A stretch of 50,057 nt of DNA from Deltaproteobacteria bacterium (lineage in GTDB: Bacteria; Myxococcota_A; UBA9160; UBA4427): the NCBI GenBank assembly GCA_002709835.1, contig PAQX01000066.1:1-50057 (forward strand), in the 5' to 3' direction. A program made the translations under genes and the position numbers. Numbering within the stretch: the first letter of the stretch is position 1; every line of letters begins with the position of its first letter. The notes under the pieces are model-generated. The model was not told the origin of the DNA. It ran no database searches and saw nothing but the letters and a program-made list of their open reading frames with translations. Of this stretch, positions 24,399 to 32,312 are shown in pieces.

Positions 24399-24853
24399 GG
24401 GGGGCTCCTTTTGAAAGCGTTATCGGGAGATCCATGGATTGCTTGAGGCGTTATTCCAACTGCCCTTGAATTCCGAGTGACCGACGCGCAACGCCCGTGC
24501 AGCGATCCGCCCTCGCGCGATCCAGCGGACTTGGAGCTGAGGAGAAAGTGGAGGCCACCACGCCAGACACCCGAGGTGATTTTCGCTTTCACCGGAGTAG
24601 ACTCGGGAGTGGGCCAGCCTGGTGTGTGTTTCACGCCGGGTTCCAGCGAGACTGGAATGCCCGTTCTGGGAATAAAGAACGCGAAGGAGACCGGGAGGAG
24701 GCACGCGCAACGCTGGAGCGAACGCCGGGGGACCGAATTCTCGACACCCACCGGCTCGTCCGGTCGGCGCACATGCGGGGCGTGCGAAGCCTCGTCCCCG
24801 ACCGTCTGTTCGCGCCTGCGTCCGTTCTCTGCGCCCCGAAAGGAATCCGAAGC
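24399..24853. other. 455-base intergenic region with inverted repeat
   Basis: No convincing protein is encoded; the open frames are low-complexity shadows. It contains TTCCAG (24641-24646) / CTGGAA (24652-24657), a perfect inverted repeat with a 5-base spacer. The remainder could hold the promoter of the EthD-SDR operon or a small RNA, but I see no further structure that I can defend. Confidence 0.4.
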
Positions 24854-25195
24854 ATGGCGACCCACCGACTGATCGTGTTCACGCAGCCGACCGAGGGCAA
24901 GGAAGACGAGTACAACCGCTGGTACGACGAGGTCCATCTCGGCGACGTACTCGAGACCGAAGGCTTCGTCGCCGCCCAACGATTCGCGCTGGCGGACGCT
25001 CAGATCGGCGATGCCGGCGAAAAGGCGCCCAATCGCTACCTGGCGATCTACGAGATCGAGGCGGACTCCCTCGAAGCGGCTCTCGAGAAGTTGAGCGCGG
25101 GCTCGGGTCACATGGAGATCTCCGAGGCCCTGGACACGAATTCGGCGACGGCCATCGCATTCAGCGCGATCGGTGAACGCATGGAGGCAAACTGA
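24854..25195 (+). CDS. EthD-like dimeric alpha/beta-barrel protein
   Basis: 113 residues starting MATHRLIVFTQPTEGKEDEYN. The early strand, the RWYDEVHLGDVLETEGFVAAQRF segment and the final helix-strand match small dimeric ferredoxin-like barrel proteins of the EthD/DUF4286-like group, often encoded beside SDRs or monooxygenases. His28 in DEVHL is the usual conserved residue. The stop overlaps the next ATG as TGATG, so it is coupled to the SDR. The role is uncertain, perhaps binding or processing the same hydrophobic substrate. Confidence 0.8.
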   Translation: MATHRLIVFTQPTEGKEDEYNRWYDEVHLGDVLETEGFVAAQRFALADAQIGDAGEKAPNRYLAIYEIEADSLEAALEKLSAGSGHMEISEALDTNSATAIAFSAIGERMEAN

Positions 25196-26070
25196 TGCAG
25201 GATTACACGGGAAAGGTCGCGGTCGTCACGGGCGGTGCCGGCGACATCGGCAAAGCGATTGCGAAGCAGCTCCTCGACGACGGGGCGAAGGTCGTGATTT
25301 CGGACGTGGAGCAGACCGCCCTCGACAAGACGTTGGAGGAGCTCGCGCCCCTCGGTGAAGTCAGCGCGATCCGGACCGACGTCTCGGACCCGGCGGACGT
25401 CGAGTCCCTCGCAGAGCAGGTCTACGCGAAGCACGGCGTGGTCCACCTGCTCTTCAACAACGCGGGCGTCGGCGCGCCTTCGGTGAACGTGTGGGAGACC
25501 ACGATCAACGACTGGAAATGGGTCCTCGGTGTGAACGTGATGGGCGTCGTGCACGGGATCCAGAGTTTCGTGCCGCGCATGATCGAGGGCGGCGAGCCGG
25601 GCCACGTGATCAACACCTCGAGTGGCGACGGCGGGATCGCGCCGATGGCGGGTCAGTCCGTCTACGCGTCGAGCAAGGCGAGCGTCTCGATCATCACGGA
25701 ATGCCTCGCGGCACAGTTCAGCACTCAGCACCCGCAGCTCCAGGCGACCATCTTCTATCCCGCCGGCGGCGTGCTCGACACCGGGATCTGGACGTGTGCC
25801 CGAAATCGACCGGACGAGTTCGCTCGGGAAAAGCCGTCTGGGCAGCCCGAGGATCTGATGGGTGCCTTCATGGAGCACGCCAAGGAGACCGGGATGGAGA
25901 TCCAGTTCCAGGATCTCGACGACCTGGCCAAGGCGCTGCTCGTCGATCTCAAGACGGGGAAGTTCGTTGCGATGATCGGCGTCGAAGGTGCCGGCGCGAC
26001 GCTCCACACGCGTGCGGACAAGATCGGGAAGGGCGAAGCGCCCTTCGACGATCATTCGCTCATCGCCTGA
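25195..26070 (+). CDS. SDR oxidoreductase (DWKW subgroup)
   Basis: A 291-residue SDR with TGGAGDIG near residue 13, NNAGVG, Ser in NTSSGDGG, YASSK as YxxxK, and INDWKWVLGVNVMGVVHG shared with the SDR at 19307. The sequence after YxxxK (FYPAGGVLDTGIW) lies where substrate specificity is set and differs from that paralogue. It overlaps the EthD-like gene by one base and ends three bases from the convergent hydrolase gene, so no room remains for a terminator. Confidence 0.9.
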   Translation: MQDYTGKVAVVTGGAGDIGKAIAKQLLDDGAKVVISDVEQTALDKTLEELAPLGEVSAIRTDVSDPADVESLAEQVYAKHGVVHLLFNNAGVGAPSVNVWETTINDWKWVLGVNVMGVVHGIQSFVPRMIEGGEPGHVINTSSGDGGIAPMAGQSVYASSKASVSIITECLAAQFSTQHPQLQATIFYPAGGVLDTGIWTCARNRPDEFAREKPSGQPEDLMGAFMEHAKETGMEIQFQDLDDLAKALLVDLKTGKFVAMIGVEGAGATLHTRADKIGKGEAPFDDHSLIA

Positions 26071-26073
26071 CGC

Positions 26074-27228
26074 CTACGCGAAGCCCTTCCGGGACATCCA
26101 GTCCTGGATGAGGCCGACGGCTTCCGGGATCAGCTCGGGCTTCTGCATGTAATAGTGGTCCGCGCCCTTCACGTGGTGCAGCTCCTTGTCGTCGTGGGAC
26201 ACGGCGTCGAAGAGACGTCGGGCATGGCTCGGCGTGCAGGCGAGGTCCGCGGTGTTGTTGATCGCGAACACCGGGCAAGAGATCCGGCTCGCGTTGCCCA
26301 GGCCATCCGCCCGGGAGTCGTCGAAGCTCCACTGGGAGAGCCAGGAACGGAGCGTCGTGAATCGAGCGAGCCCGACCGGGCCATCGTTGACCGTCTTCGG
26401 GTCGCCGAGGTAGCAGGTGCCGGCAAGACGATCCGACGGGTCGACCGCAGGGTCGAGGAAGCAGGGTGCCGCCATCGTGCCGTGCACGCAGAACGCGCGC
26501 TCCGGCGGCCTCGACGGATCGGCCTTGAGCTCGGCCAGCGTTCCCTTGACCCACGCCGTGATTCGCCGATTGCGCGCGATCTGTGCCTCGGCGTACCGCT
26601 CCAGGAATTCCTTGGAGTAGGGCGGCTGATTCGGGTTCGCCGGGTCGTAGAGGTTGAGCTCCGAGTCACGCTCGAAGGGGGCGGCCTCGTCTGTGATCGA
26701 CGGATCGATCCATTCCGTCAGCGTGTGCGCTCGAGAGAGGTGGGCCGCGAGGAAGGTCACGCCGTCTGCGGGGATGAGGTCCGCAGCGACGAGGTCGGCG
26801 GGGTCGCCCGCCGGCGTCTCGCGAATCGTCGGGTTCTCGGCTTGATCCTGGTAGAAGGTCGAGAGGGAGCCGCCGCCGGACCAACCGCCCAGGAGGATCG
26901 TCTCGTAGCCCTTCTTCTCCTTGAGATCACGGATGCACGCGCCCAGGTCGAGCACGCACTTCTCCATGATCAGGGCTGTGTCGTTCCCGCGGTAGCGCGG
27001 GTTGCAGTAGACGACGTGGATTCCGGCGTGGGCGAGTCCGTTCACGAGCGGAAGAAATGCTCCGCCTCCAATCGGATGGGAGAAGACGATCACCGTCTTC
27101 GAATCGACGCCTTCGGGTCGAAGGCGCATGCACTCGACGAAGACGGCGCCGGAGTCTCCGCCATAGACGTCCTTGATCGGACTCGGGTCGACGTGGAGAA
27201 TTCCGTAGGGCTCGCGAACGATCTTCAC
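26074..27228 (-). CDS. Alpha/beta hydrolase, last gene of five-gene operon
   Basis: 384 residues. The fold shows VFSHPIGGG (oxyanion region, about 47-55), the nucleophile elbow GGWSGGG with Ser117, and HVKGADHYYM with the catalytic His358 near the C-terminus; Asp in NNTADLACTPSH is the likely acid. There is a large cap insertion between residues 150 and 290. No signal peptide. GTG 27228 overlaps the VOC stop as GTGA; upstream in-frame sequence is antisense-like. It is likely an esterase, C-C hydrolase or thioesterase acting on the product of the upstream enzymes. Confidence 0.88.
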   Translation of the reverse strand: MKIVREPYGILHVDPSPIKDVYGGDSGAVFVECMRLRPEGVDSKTVIVFSHPIGGGAFLPLVNGLAHAGIHVVYCNPRYRGNDTALIMEKCVLDLGACIRDLKEKKGYETILLGGWSGGGSLSTFYQDQAENPTIRETPAGDPADLVAADLIPADGVTFLAAHLSRAHTLTEWIDPSITDEAAPFERDSELNLYDPANPNQPPYSKEFLERYAEAQIARNRRITAWVKGTLAELKADPSRPPERAFCVHGTMAAPCFLDPAVDPSDRLAGTCYLGDPKTVNDGPVGLARFTTLRSWLSQWSFDDSRADGLGNASRISCPVFAINNTADLACTPSHARRLFDAVSHDDKELHHVKGADHYYMQKPELIPEAVGLIQDWMSRKGFA

Positions 27229-27905
27229 TTGACCGGGGGGTCCGAGAAGCGGGTGGCGTCCCAGAGCTGCTGGTCGCTCATCGCGAGCAGCTGTTCGTAG
27301 ACCGGCTTCGGATAGAGCATGTGCGGCTTCGCGGGGTCGTAGGGCGGCTGAGCGACCGGCTCGGCTGGGCGATCGAAAGCGTCCGGCTTCGCCATTCGCT
27401 CCATCATCGCGGGCGTGATTCCGACTTCGGCGGCGGCTTCCGGATCGAGCCAGTGCTTCGGGTCGACGGGCTCGTCCGAGGTCGCGATCTCGAGGCTCAG
27501 TCCTTCTGGGCCTGCGAAGTACATGGAGCGGCACATCCCGTGATCCATCGGGCCGAGCACGTTCACGCCGCGGCTGCGAATCCGGTCCCTGAGCGCGAGC
27601 AGTTCGTCGTCGGTGTCTACCACGAGCGCGAGATGCTGCAGGGTTCCCGGCGCCGACGGCAGACTCCCGCTTCCGGCGTGGGTCTTCCCGTACTCGATTG
27701 CGATGTCCGCGATCTCAGGCAGCTGCACGAAAGAGATCAGACACTCGGCCGAGCCTTCCAGGAAACAATGGATGCCGCCGGGCACACCGTGCATCGGGAA
27801 GATCGCAACCAGCGGCATCCCGAGCACGTCCGAGAAGAACTCGACCTGCTTTTTCATGTCGGCGGTCGAAAAGGCGATGTGATGAACGCCGCGTGCCTTG
27901 ATCAT
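27225..27905 (-). CDS. VOC-family metalloenzyme (extradiol-dioxygenase/glyoxalase fold)
   Basis: 226 residues. Two beta-alpha-beta-beta-beta modules carry a full His-His-Glu metal triad: His8/His9 in VHHIAF, His91 in LQHLALVVD and Glu139 in GLSLEIAT. This is the arrangement of type I extradiol dioxygenases and glyoxalases. Residues about 145-226 are an added helical, Pro-rich tail not common in small VOC proteins. ATG 27905 has AGGAG 9 bases upstream. It is 11 bases after the DUF2855 gene and overlaps the hydrolase gene, so all are in one operon. Dioxygenation or isomerisation is probable; the substrate is unknown. Confidence 0.85.
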   Translation of the reverse strand: MIKARGVHHIAFSTADMKKQVEFFSDVLGMPLVAIFPMHGVPGGIHCFLEGSAECLISFVQLPEIADIAIEYGKTHAGSGSLPSAPGTLQHLALVVDTDDELLALRDRIRSRGVNVLGPMDHGMCRSMYFAGPEGLSLEIATSDEPVDPKHWLDPEAAAEVGITPAMMERMAKPDAFDRPAEPVAQPPYDPAKPHMLYPKPVYEQLLAMSDQQLWDATRFSDPPVK

Positions 27906-27916
27906 GCTTCTGTCTC

Positions 27917-29008
27917 CTACCAGAGCGAGAGGACGTGGCCGTCGCTCGGATCGAGGTCGCCGTTCAGGACCTCGAGATAGACGCGCTGAAGTGCCTCTTC
28001 GCCGGACTGGTGCTTGACGTTCATCCAGGTCTCGCTCCAGTCCGCGAAGCCGAACCAGGCATCCCCGAGGCGCTCCTGGAGACCGCCGGGGCCCCAGTCC
28101 TGGGTCCGCTTGACCATCCGGCCGGGCGCGAAGAAGAACTCCGGCCGCGGGCCATTCATCGTCTTCGGACGTTCGCCGGCTTCCCAGTGGGTCGCGCCGA
28201 CGGTGCACGAGTATTTGAGCTCGTCGGCCAGTCGGTCGTGTACGCCGCCGACGACTTCGCCGTTGCCGGCCATGTCGACCATGACCGCGCCCCTGGCGTT
28301 CACGATCCCCGGAAGGCGGTCGAGCTCGTCATAGAGCACGACCTCGTCGTAGCAGCCGAGGCTCGCGACGAAGTCCTTGTTACGCGCGGAGGTCAGCCCG
28401 ACGACCGGTCCGCGGCCACGCTTTGCGAGGAGATGTCCGAGGGCGATCGACGTCTTGCTCGACGCGCTCGTCACGATCGAGGTCTCGGCGCCGAAGAAGT
28501 CCTCGTCCGCGATCAGGTCCTCACACAGGAACGAAGTCATGAAAAGCCCGCGCAGCAGGATCATCTCGTCGGCGCGGGAATCCTTGTAGAGCCCATCCAT
28601 CTCCGTCCAGGTATATGATCGGTAGATGGGAGCGTGCTCGGCGCGGTGGGCGACGCCGTCGACCATGCCCGCGCTGTTCTTCTCCGCATCGATCACCAGA
28701 TGGCGCGACATGGGATAGAAGCCGAAGCACTGTCCGCCTTCCGGAATGTCTGGATTGCGCGATGCGACGACGCGCGCGAATCCCATCGCCGGAATGCGTC
28801 CCCATCGGTCCGGCCCCGGAAAGAAGCCCCAGTAGTCGAGCATGTCGCCGGCCGCGGCGTAGGAAATGTTGTTCGAAGTCAGCGCGAAATAATCGATCTC
28901 GAAGAGGACCTGCCCCTCCGCGAGATCGTCGATCGGAGCACCCGGGGCGAAGCGCGTCTCGCGGAAGTCGTCGCGGTTCACCTGGAAGTCGATCGGGGGG
29001 AGAGACAT
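27917..29008 (-). CDS. DUF2855-family MDR-like protein
   Basis: 363 residues. It resembles medium-chain dehydrogenase/reductases: an N-terminal barrel (QVLFEIDYFALTSNNISYAAAG), a central helix, and a nucleotide-fold-like segment with SIVTSASSKTSIALGHLLAKRG where MDRs have their cofactor loop, followed by VVGLTSARNKDFVASLG. The pattern fits the uncharacterised DUF2855 family. It lacks the usual zinc ligands. It is the third gene of the five-gene operon and probably an NAD(P)-linked reductase. Confidence 0.88.
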   Translation of the reverse strand: MSLPPIDFQVNRDDFRETRFAPGAPIDDLAEGQVLFEIDYFALTSNNISYAAAGDMLDYWGFFPGPDRWGRIPAMGFARVVASRNPDIPEGGQCFGFYPMSRHLVIDAEKNSAGMVDGVAHRAEHAPIYRSYTWTEMDGLYKDSRADEMILLRGLFMTSFLCEDLIADEDFFGAETSIVTSASSKTSIALGHLLAKRGRGPVVGLTSARNKDFVASLGCYDEVVLYDELDRLPGIVNARGAVMVDMAGNGEVVGGVHDRLADELKYSCTVGATHWEAGERPKTMNGPRPEFFFAPGRMVKRTQDWGPGGLQERLGDAWFGFADWSETWMNVKHQSGEEALQRVYLEVLNGDLDPSDGHVLSLW

Positions 29009-29044
29009 CGGCGGAGGGTTCCTTCGGGCGTGGGCGGTCCCGCT

Positions 29045-29662
29045 CTAGCTCCAGAGTTTCTGAAGCTCTTCGGCGGTGGTCTGGGTCGTGATCCGGGCCA
29101 GGCTGTTCTGTAAGACCTGCTCCGCGTACTCCGGCGGATAGCCGGTCACGCAGTCGGTCACGAGGACGACATGGTAGCCGTGGTTGATGGCCTCGATGGT
29201 CATGCCGAGGATACCCACGTTCAGCGACACCCCGACCGCCACGACGGTCTCGATCCCCATCGAGCGCAGGGTCGGATCGAGGCTCGTGCCGATGAAGGGC
29301 GACATGCCGTGGAGCCGCGCGGAGTCGAGGTCCGTCTCGGCCGGTCCGAGCTCGGGGATCACCTCCGTCGAGGGCTCGCCCATCACGAGATAGTCGGGGT
29401 TCTCAAGGAGCGCGTTCACCATCGGCACGTTGTCGTAGGAGCCGCGGCGATCGCGTCGGAAGCCCGCACGACAGTGGACGACGGGGACGTCGCGACGCCG
29501 CGCGACTTCTAGGAGGCCGCCGGTGCGTGCGGGGATGCCTTCGCTGGCGACGAGGTCGGCCAGGGGGCGGATCGAGGAGAGGTCGCCGATCACGCCACGC
29601 TGCATCTCCATCGTGAGGATCGCGGCCTTTCCGGGAGCGACGAGTTCTTCGAGGCTGGGCAT
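29045..29662 (-). CDS. Isochorismatase-like fold protein, catalytic Cys and Asp missing
   Basis: 205 residues of the cysteine-hydrolase/isochorismatase fold: opening strand ILTMEMQRG, DVPVVHCRAGF, GMSPFIGTSLDP and GVSLNVGILGMTIEAINHGY. The active-site Cys normally at the start of the last helix is Gly150, the first acid is Glu19 instead of Asp, and the usual Lys is absent. Such members exist in actinobacteria and elsewhere; their activity is unknown. It is the second gene in the operon, 25 bases after SnoaL and 36 before DUF2855. Confidence 0.85.
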   Translation of the reverse strand: MPSLEELVAPGKAAILTMEMQRGVIGDLSSIRPLADLVASEGIPARTGGLLEVARRRDVPVVHCRAGFRRDRRGSYDNVPMVNALLENPDYLVMGEPSTEVIPELGPAETDLDSARLHGMSPFIGTSLDPTLRSMGIETVVAVGVSLNVGILGMTIEAINHGYHVVLVTDCVTGYPPEYAEQVLQNSLARITTQTTAEELQKLWS

Positions 29663-29687
29663 GCTGGATCTCCTTGGGGCGGCTGTG

Positions 29688-30173
29688 TTAGTCCGCCGTG
29701 TTCATGCGATCGCCGCTCGCGGGGCGATCGCCGAGGCCGACTTCCTTACCGTCGACCTCGACGCGAATGCGGCGGAGTTTCAAGTGGGCGATACGCCACT
29801 CGCCGTCGGCTTCGCGACGATACTTCTCCTCGTACCAGCCGAGACCCCAGAGATGCTCCATCGGGGAGTCGGGGGGCCACCAGAGCATGTCTTCCATCGC
29901 CCAGGTGCCTTCGGCTTCGTCGGGCCCGGTCCGTGTAAGGATCGGCGTGTGCCCGTGGTGGCAGGTCTTCACGCTTTCGAGGATCGGCGGGAGGTAGTCC
30001 TTGAAGGCCTGGCGTCCGTGGATGAGGGGGGAGCCCTCCTCGGTGGTGTCGATGACCACGTCTTCCGTGAAGACGTCGGCCCACTCGTCCCAGCGTTTCT
30101 GGTCCATCAACTGGAAGTAGCGGGCCTTGAGCTGCTTGATCCGCTCGATCTCGACCAGGTCTTCGGGCGTCAT
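29688..30173 (-). CDS. SnoaL-like/NTF2-fold protein, first gene of operon
   Basis: 161 residues. The N-terminal helix EIERIKQLKARYFQLMDQKRWDEWADVF, the strand EDVVIDTTEEG and the cavity residues KTCHHGHTPI fit SnoaL_4 proteins. WWPPDSPMEHLWGLGWYEEKYRR is a characteristic long strand. These proteins catalyse dehydration, isomerisation or hydroxylation-related steps. It leads a minus-strand operon of five genes spaced at 25, 36, 8 and -4 bases, and starts 270 bases from the divergent bfd gene. Confidence 0.88.
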   Translation of the reverse strand: MTPEDLVEIERIKQLKARYFQLMDQKRWDEWADVFTEDVVIDTTEEGSPLIHGRQAFKDYLPPILESVKTCHHGHTPILTRTGPDEAEGTWAMEDMLWWPPDSPMEHLWGLGWYEEKYRREADGEWRIAHLKLRRIRVEVDGKEVGLGDRPASGDRMNTAD

Positions 30174-30365
30174 GGTTCCTCCTCGGGATCGGCGATTCTA
30201 TCGCTCGAGGCCCAGTCCGGGGGCGCGCCGGGTTCTTTCGAACGCGGATCACCCTGCGGGGGAAAGGCAGGCGCCGACCTAAGCTCCTGATCCTGTATGG
30301 GTTTCAGGATTTCCACATCGCCGCGGTCCGCCCGGCTCCGGTCCGGGGAATTTTTGGTCCGAGGT

Positions 30366-30403
30366 GAAAACGACATTGATTTTCATTTTCTCCAACATAG
30401 AAT
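30366..30403 (+). promoter_or_regulatory. bfd promoter with overlapping Fur-type site
   Basis: Bases 30366-30390 form an imperfect palindrome of A/T-rich triplets (GAAAACGACATTG... ...TTTTCATTTTC), close in form to a Fur box. TTGATT (30376-30381) and TAGAAT (30398-30403) make a sigma70-like promoter with a 16-base spacer. The Fur-type site covers the -35, as expected for iron repression, 46 bases upstream of the bfd start. Confidence 0.7.
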
Positions 30404-30448
30404 TTCAACTCGACAGCGAACCCCCACGCTAAAGAGAGCCCCGACATC

Positions 30449-30676
30449 ATGCTCGTCTGCCACTGCCGAGGAATCAGCGATCGTCAGATCAAGCGCGCCG
30501 TCAAGGACGGTTGCTCTTCCCCGCGCGAAGTAGCGCGAGAGACCGGTGCCGGAATGCGCTGCGGCGGTTGCCGATCGACCGTGAAGGCGATCGTGAACGA
30601 GGCGCTCGCGAGTGAGTTCGCGAAGACCTCCCCGGGCGAGACGATGCTCGACGTGGCTATCCCCGTCGAAGGCTAG
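30449..30676 (+). CDS. bfd: Bacterioferritin-associated ferredoxin
   Basis: 75 residues. Cys4-x-Cys6 (VCHCRGIS) and Cys38-x2-Cys41 (MRCGGCRST) are the four [2Fe-2S] ligands of Bfd, and the rest is the compact helix-turn-helix fold (DRQIKRAVKDG). Bfd docks on bacterioferritin and passes electrons to release stored iron, so iron starvation should induce it, which suits the upstream Fur-type site. It is monocistronic with an intrinsic hairpin downstream; no bacterioferritin gene is adjacent in this window. Confidence 0.93.
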   Translation: MLVCHCRGISDRQIKRAVKDGCSSPREVARETGAGMRCGGCRSTVKAIVNEALASEFAKTSPGETMLDVAIPVEG

Positions 30677-30697
30677 GCCGGCCCGAAGACTTCTTCG

Positions 30698-30736
30698 CGA
30701 AGGCGCTGCGGATTTCCGCGGCGCCTTCGTCGTTTC
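30698..30736 (+). terminator. Hairpin terminator after bfd
   Basis: CGAAGGCGC (30698-30706) pairs with GCGCCTTCG (30721-30729), and TGCGG/CCGCG extends the stem (one T-G wobble) to 14 bp around ATTT. The tail TCGTTTC is only modestly T-rich. It lies between convergent bfd and the 2-hydroxyacid dehydrogenase and may serve both. Confidence 0.7.
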
Positions 30737-30793
30737 GGGCTCCGCCTGACGGTCGTTTTCGCGGACCGCTCCGGGAGCGGCATCGCGATCTCC

Positions 30794-31837
30794 TTACGCG
30801 AAGCCGAGGGCGGTGGTGTCGACCACGTTGCGCAGATCGCGCCCGTCCCGGAAACGCTCGAGGTTGTCGAGGAAGAGATCGAAGACATCGTCCATGTAGC
30901 GGTCGACGGAGACCGACGAATGGGCCGACATGTAGACGTTCGGGAGGTCCCAGAGCGGGTTCGTCGACTCCGGAGGCTCCGGATCGAAGACGTCGAGAAC
31001 CGCTGCCGCGAGGGGCTCCTCGCGCATCACCCGCGCGAGCTCTACTTCGTCCACCAGCGTTCCGCGCGACACGTTCACGAAGACCGCGTGCCGGGGCATC
31101 GCCGCGAACGCTGCTGCGTCGAAGAGATGGTAGGTCTCCGCGGTCGCCGGGGCCGAGAGCACGACGGCGTCCGAGCGTGAGAGCAGCTCGTGGAGCGCCT
31201 CGGCGGGGAAAAGCTCGTCGACGTCGGGGGAGCTGTCCCCGGGCTTCGCACTCCGCTTGAGGCCCAGGGTCCGGCAGCCCAGGGCGCGGGCGCGGCTCGC
31301 GACGGCCTTGCCGATCCCGCCGAGTCCGACGATCCCGATGGTCGAACCGGCGAAGGTCCGGCCGTAGGTCCGTTCGAAGGCGTGGTTCTCCTGGTGTTCA
31401 TCGGCCTCGCGAAAGCGCTTCCAGACCTGGAGCAGACGTCCGATCACCCACTCCGACATCGACCCCGCGGAAACGCCCATGCAGTTCGTGAGGACGTGTC
31501 GTTCGAGGTCCAACCCCGCCTGAGCGAATTGTTCGACGCCGGCGCCGCAGCCCTGGACCCAGCGCAGTTCTGGCATCCGCTCGGCCAGGCGGTCCGGCGT
31601 GTGGAGGGTCGTCAGGACGTGGCACGAGGCGAGGGCCGCTTGGCGTTCCGCCGCGACGGTCTCGGCCCAACCGGGTGGCTCCGGGTAGGCGACGCTCGCG
31701 CTCTCGCTCGCCCAGTCGGCCTCGGGATCGATCGGCAGGATGAGCGGCTCGATTCCACCGAGCGCTTCGAGGCGCTCGAGGTAGGAAGGAGCATGGAAGG
31801 GCGGAAAACCGAGACAGACACGAAGGGGTTGGGCCAT
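30794..31837 (-). CDS. D-isomer-specific 2-hydroxyacid dehydrogenase family protein
   Basis: 347 residues. The NAD-binding motif GLGGIG lies at 171-176, with catalytic Arg258 (NVSRG), Glu287 (DVFDPEP) and His306 (SAHSS). The order is correct for the family, which reduces 2-keto acids to D-2-hydroxy acids or acts on related compounds. The N-terminal substrate domain (1-100) is divergent, so the substrate is not assignable; glyoxylate/hydroxypyruvate-like enzymes are the nearest. Monocistronic, convergent with bfd. Confidence 0.9.
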   Translation of the reverse strand: MAQPLRVCLGFPPFHAPSYLERLEALGGIEPLILPIDPEADWASESASVAYPEPPGWAETVAAERQAALASCHVLTTLHTPDRLAERMPELRWVQGCGAGVEQFAQAGLDLERHVLTNCMGVSAGSMSEWVIGRLLQVWKRFREADEHQENHAFERTYGRTFAGSTIGIVGLGGIGKAVASRARALGCRTLGLKRSAKPGDSSPDVDELFPAEALHELLSRSDAVVLSAPATAETYHLFDAAAFAAMPRHAVFVNVSRGTLVDEVELARVMREEPLAAAVLDVFDPEPPESTNPLWDLPNVYMSAHSSVSVDRYMDDVFDLFLDNLERFRDGRDLRNVVDTTALGFA

Positions 31838-32097
31838 GCACTCCTCGAGCGGACTGGGGGGCGTCCGCGGGCATCCCGCAGTGTCGCCCGAAGGTACGTT
31901 GCGTTCAATCTGGGCCCGACGCGTCCGTGCGAGCGCTCCAGATCCGCGGCAGGGCTAATGGACCCCGATGTCGGGGGAAGACCCGATCGACAGGCGGCGG
32001 CCCGCTTGGGAATCTGGCCCCCCGCGCGCCGTCTCCCCGGACCGCCCGTCCTGGAGCGTCGTACGCGAATCACGACTCAGCGACTCTTGGGGGCAAC

Positions 32098-32265
32098 ATG
32101 GGAAAGACCTGCGCTTGGTGCGGCACCGTCGTACAGACGATTTCGGGACCCGCGATCGGGACCACGAGTCACGCGCTCTGTCAGGGTTGCCTGCAGGAGC
32201 TGCAGAGCGCACTCTCGTCAAACGGCCTGCGCACCGGCGAGAGGAAGCCCCCCAAGCCCCGCTGA
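32098..32265 (+). CDS. Small zinc-ribbon protein
   Basis: 55 residues with Cys5-x2-Cys8 (CAWC) and Cys28-x2-Cys31 (CQGC), a minimal zinc ribbon. The region between is Ser/Thr/Gly-rich, and the tail is basic (GERKPPKPR), suggesting contact with nucleic acid or a partner protein. ATG 32098 is preceded by GGGGG. It is 47 bases upstream of an LLM gene on the same strand. Function unknown. Confidence 0.7.
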   Translation: MGKTCAWCGTVVQTISGPAIGTTSHALCQGCLQELQSALSSNGLRTGERKPPKPR

Positions 32266-32312
32266 ACGGATCCGGGCCGGGTCCCGCGCAGCGCCTCCAC
32301 GAGGGCGTTCGC

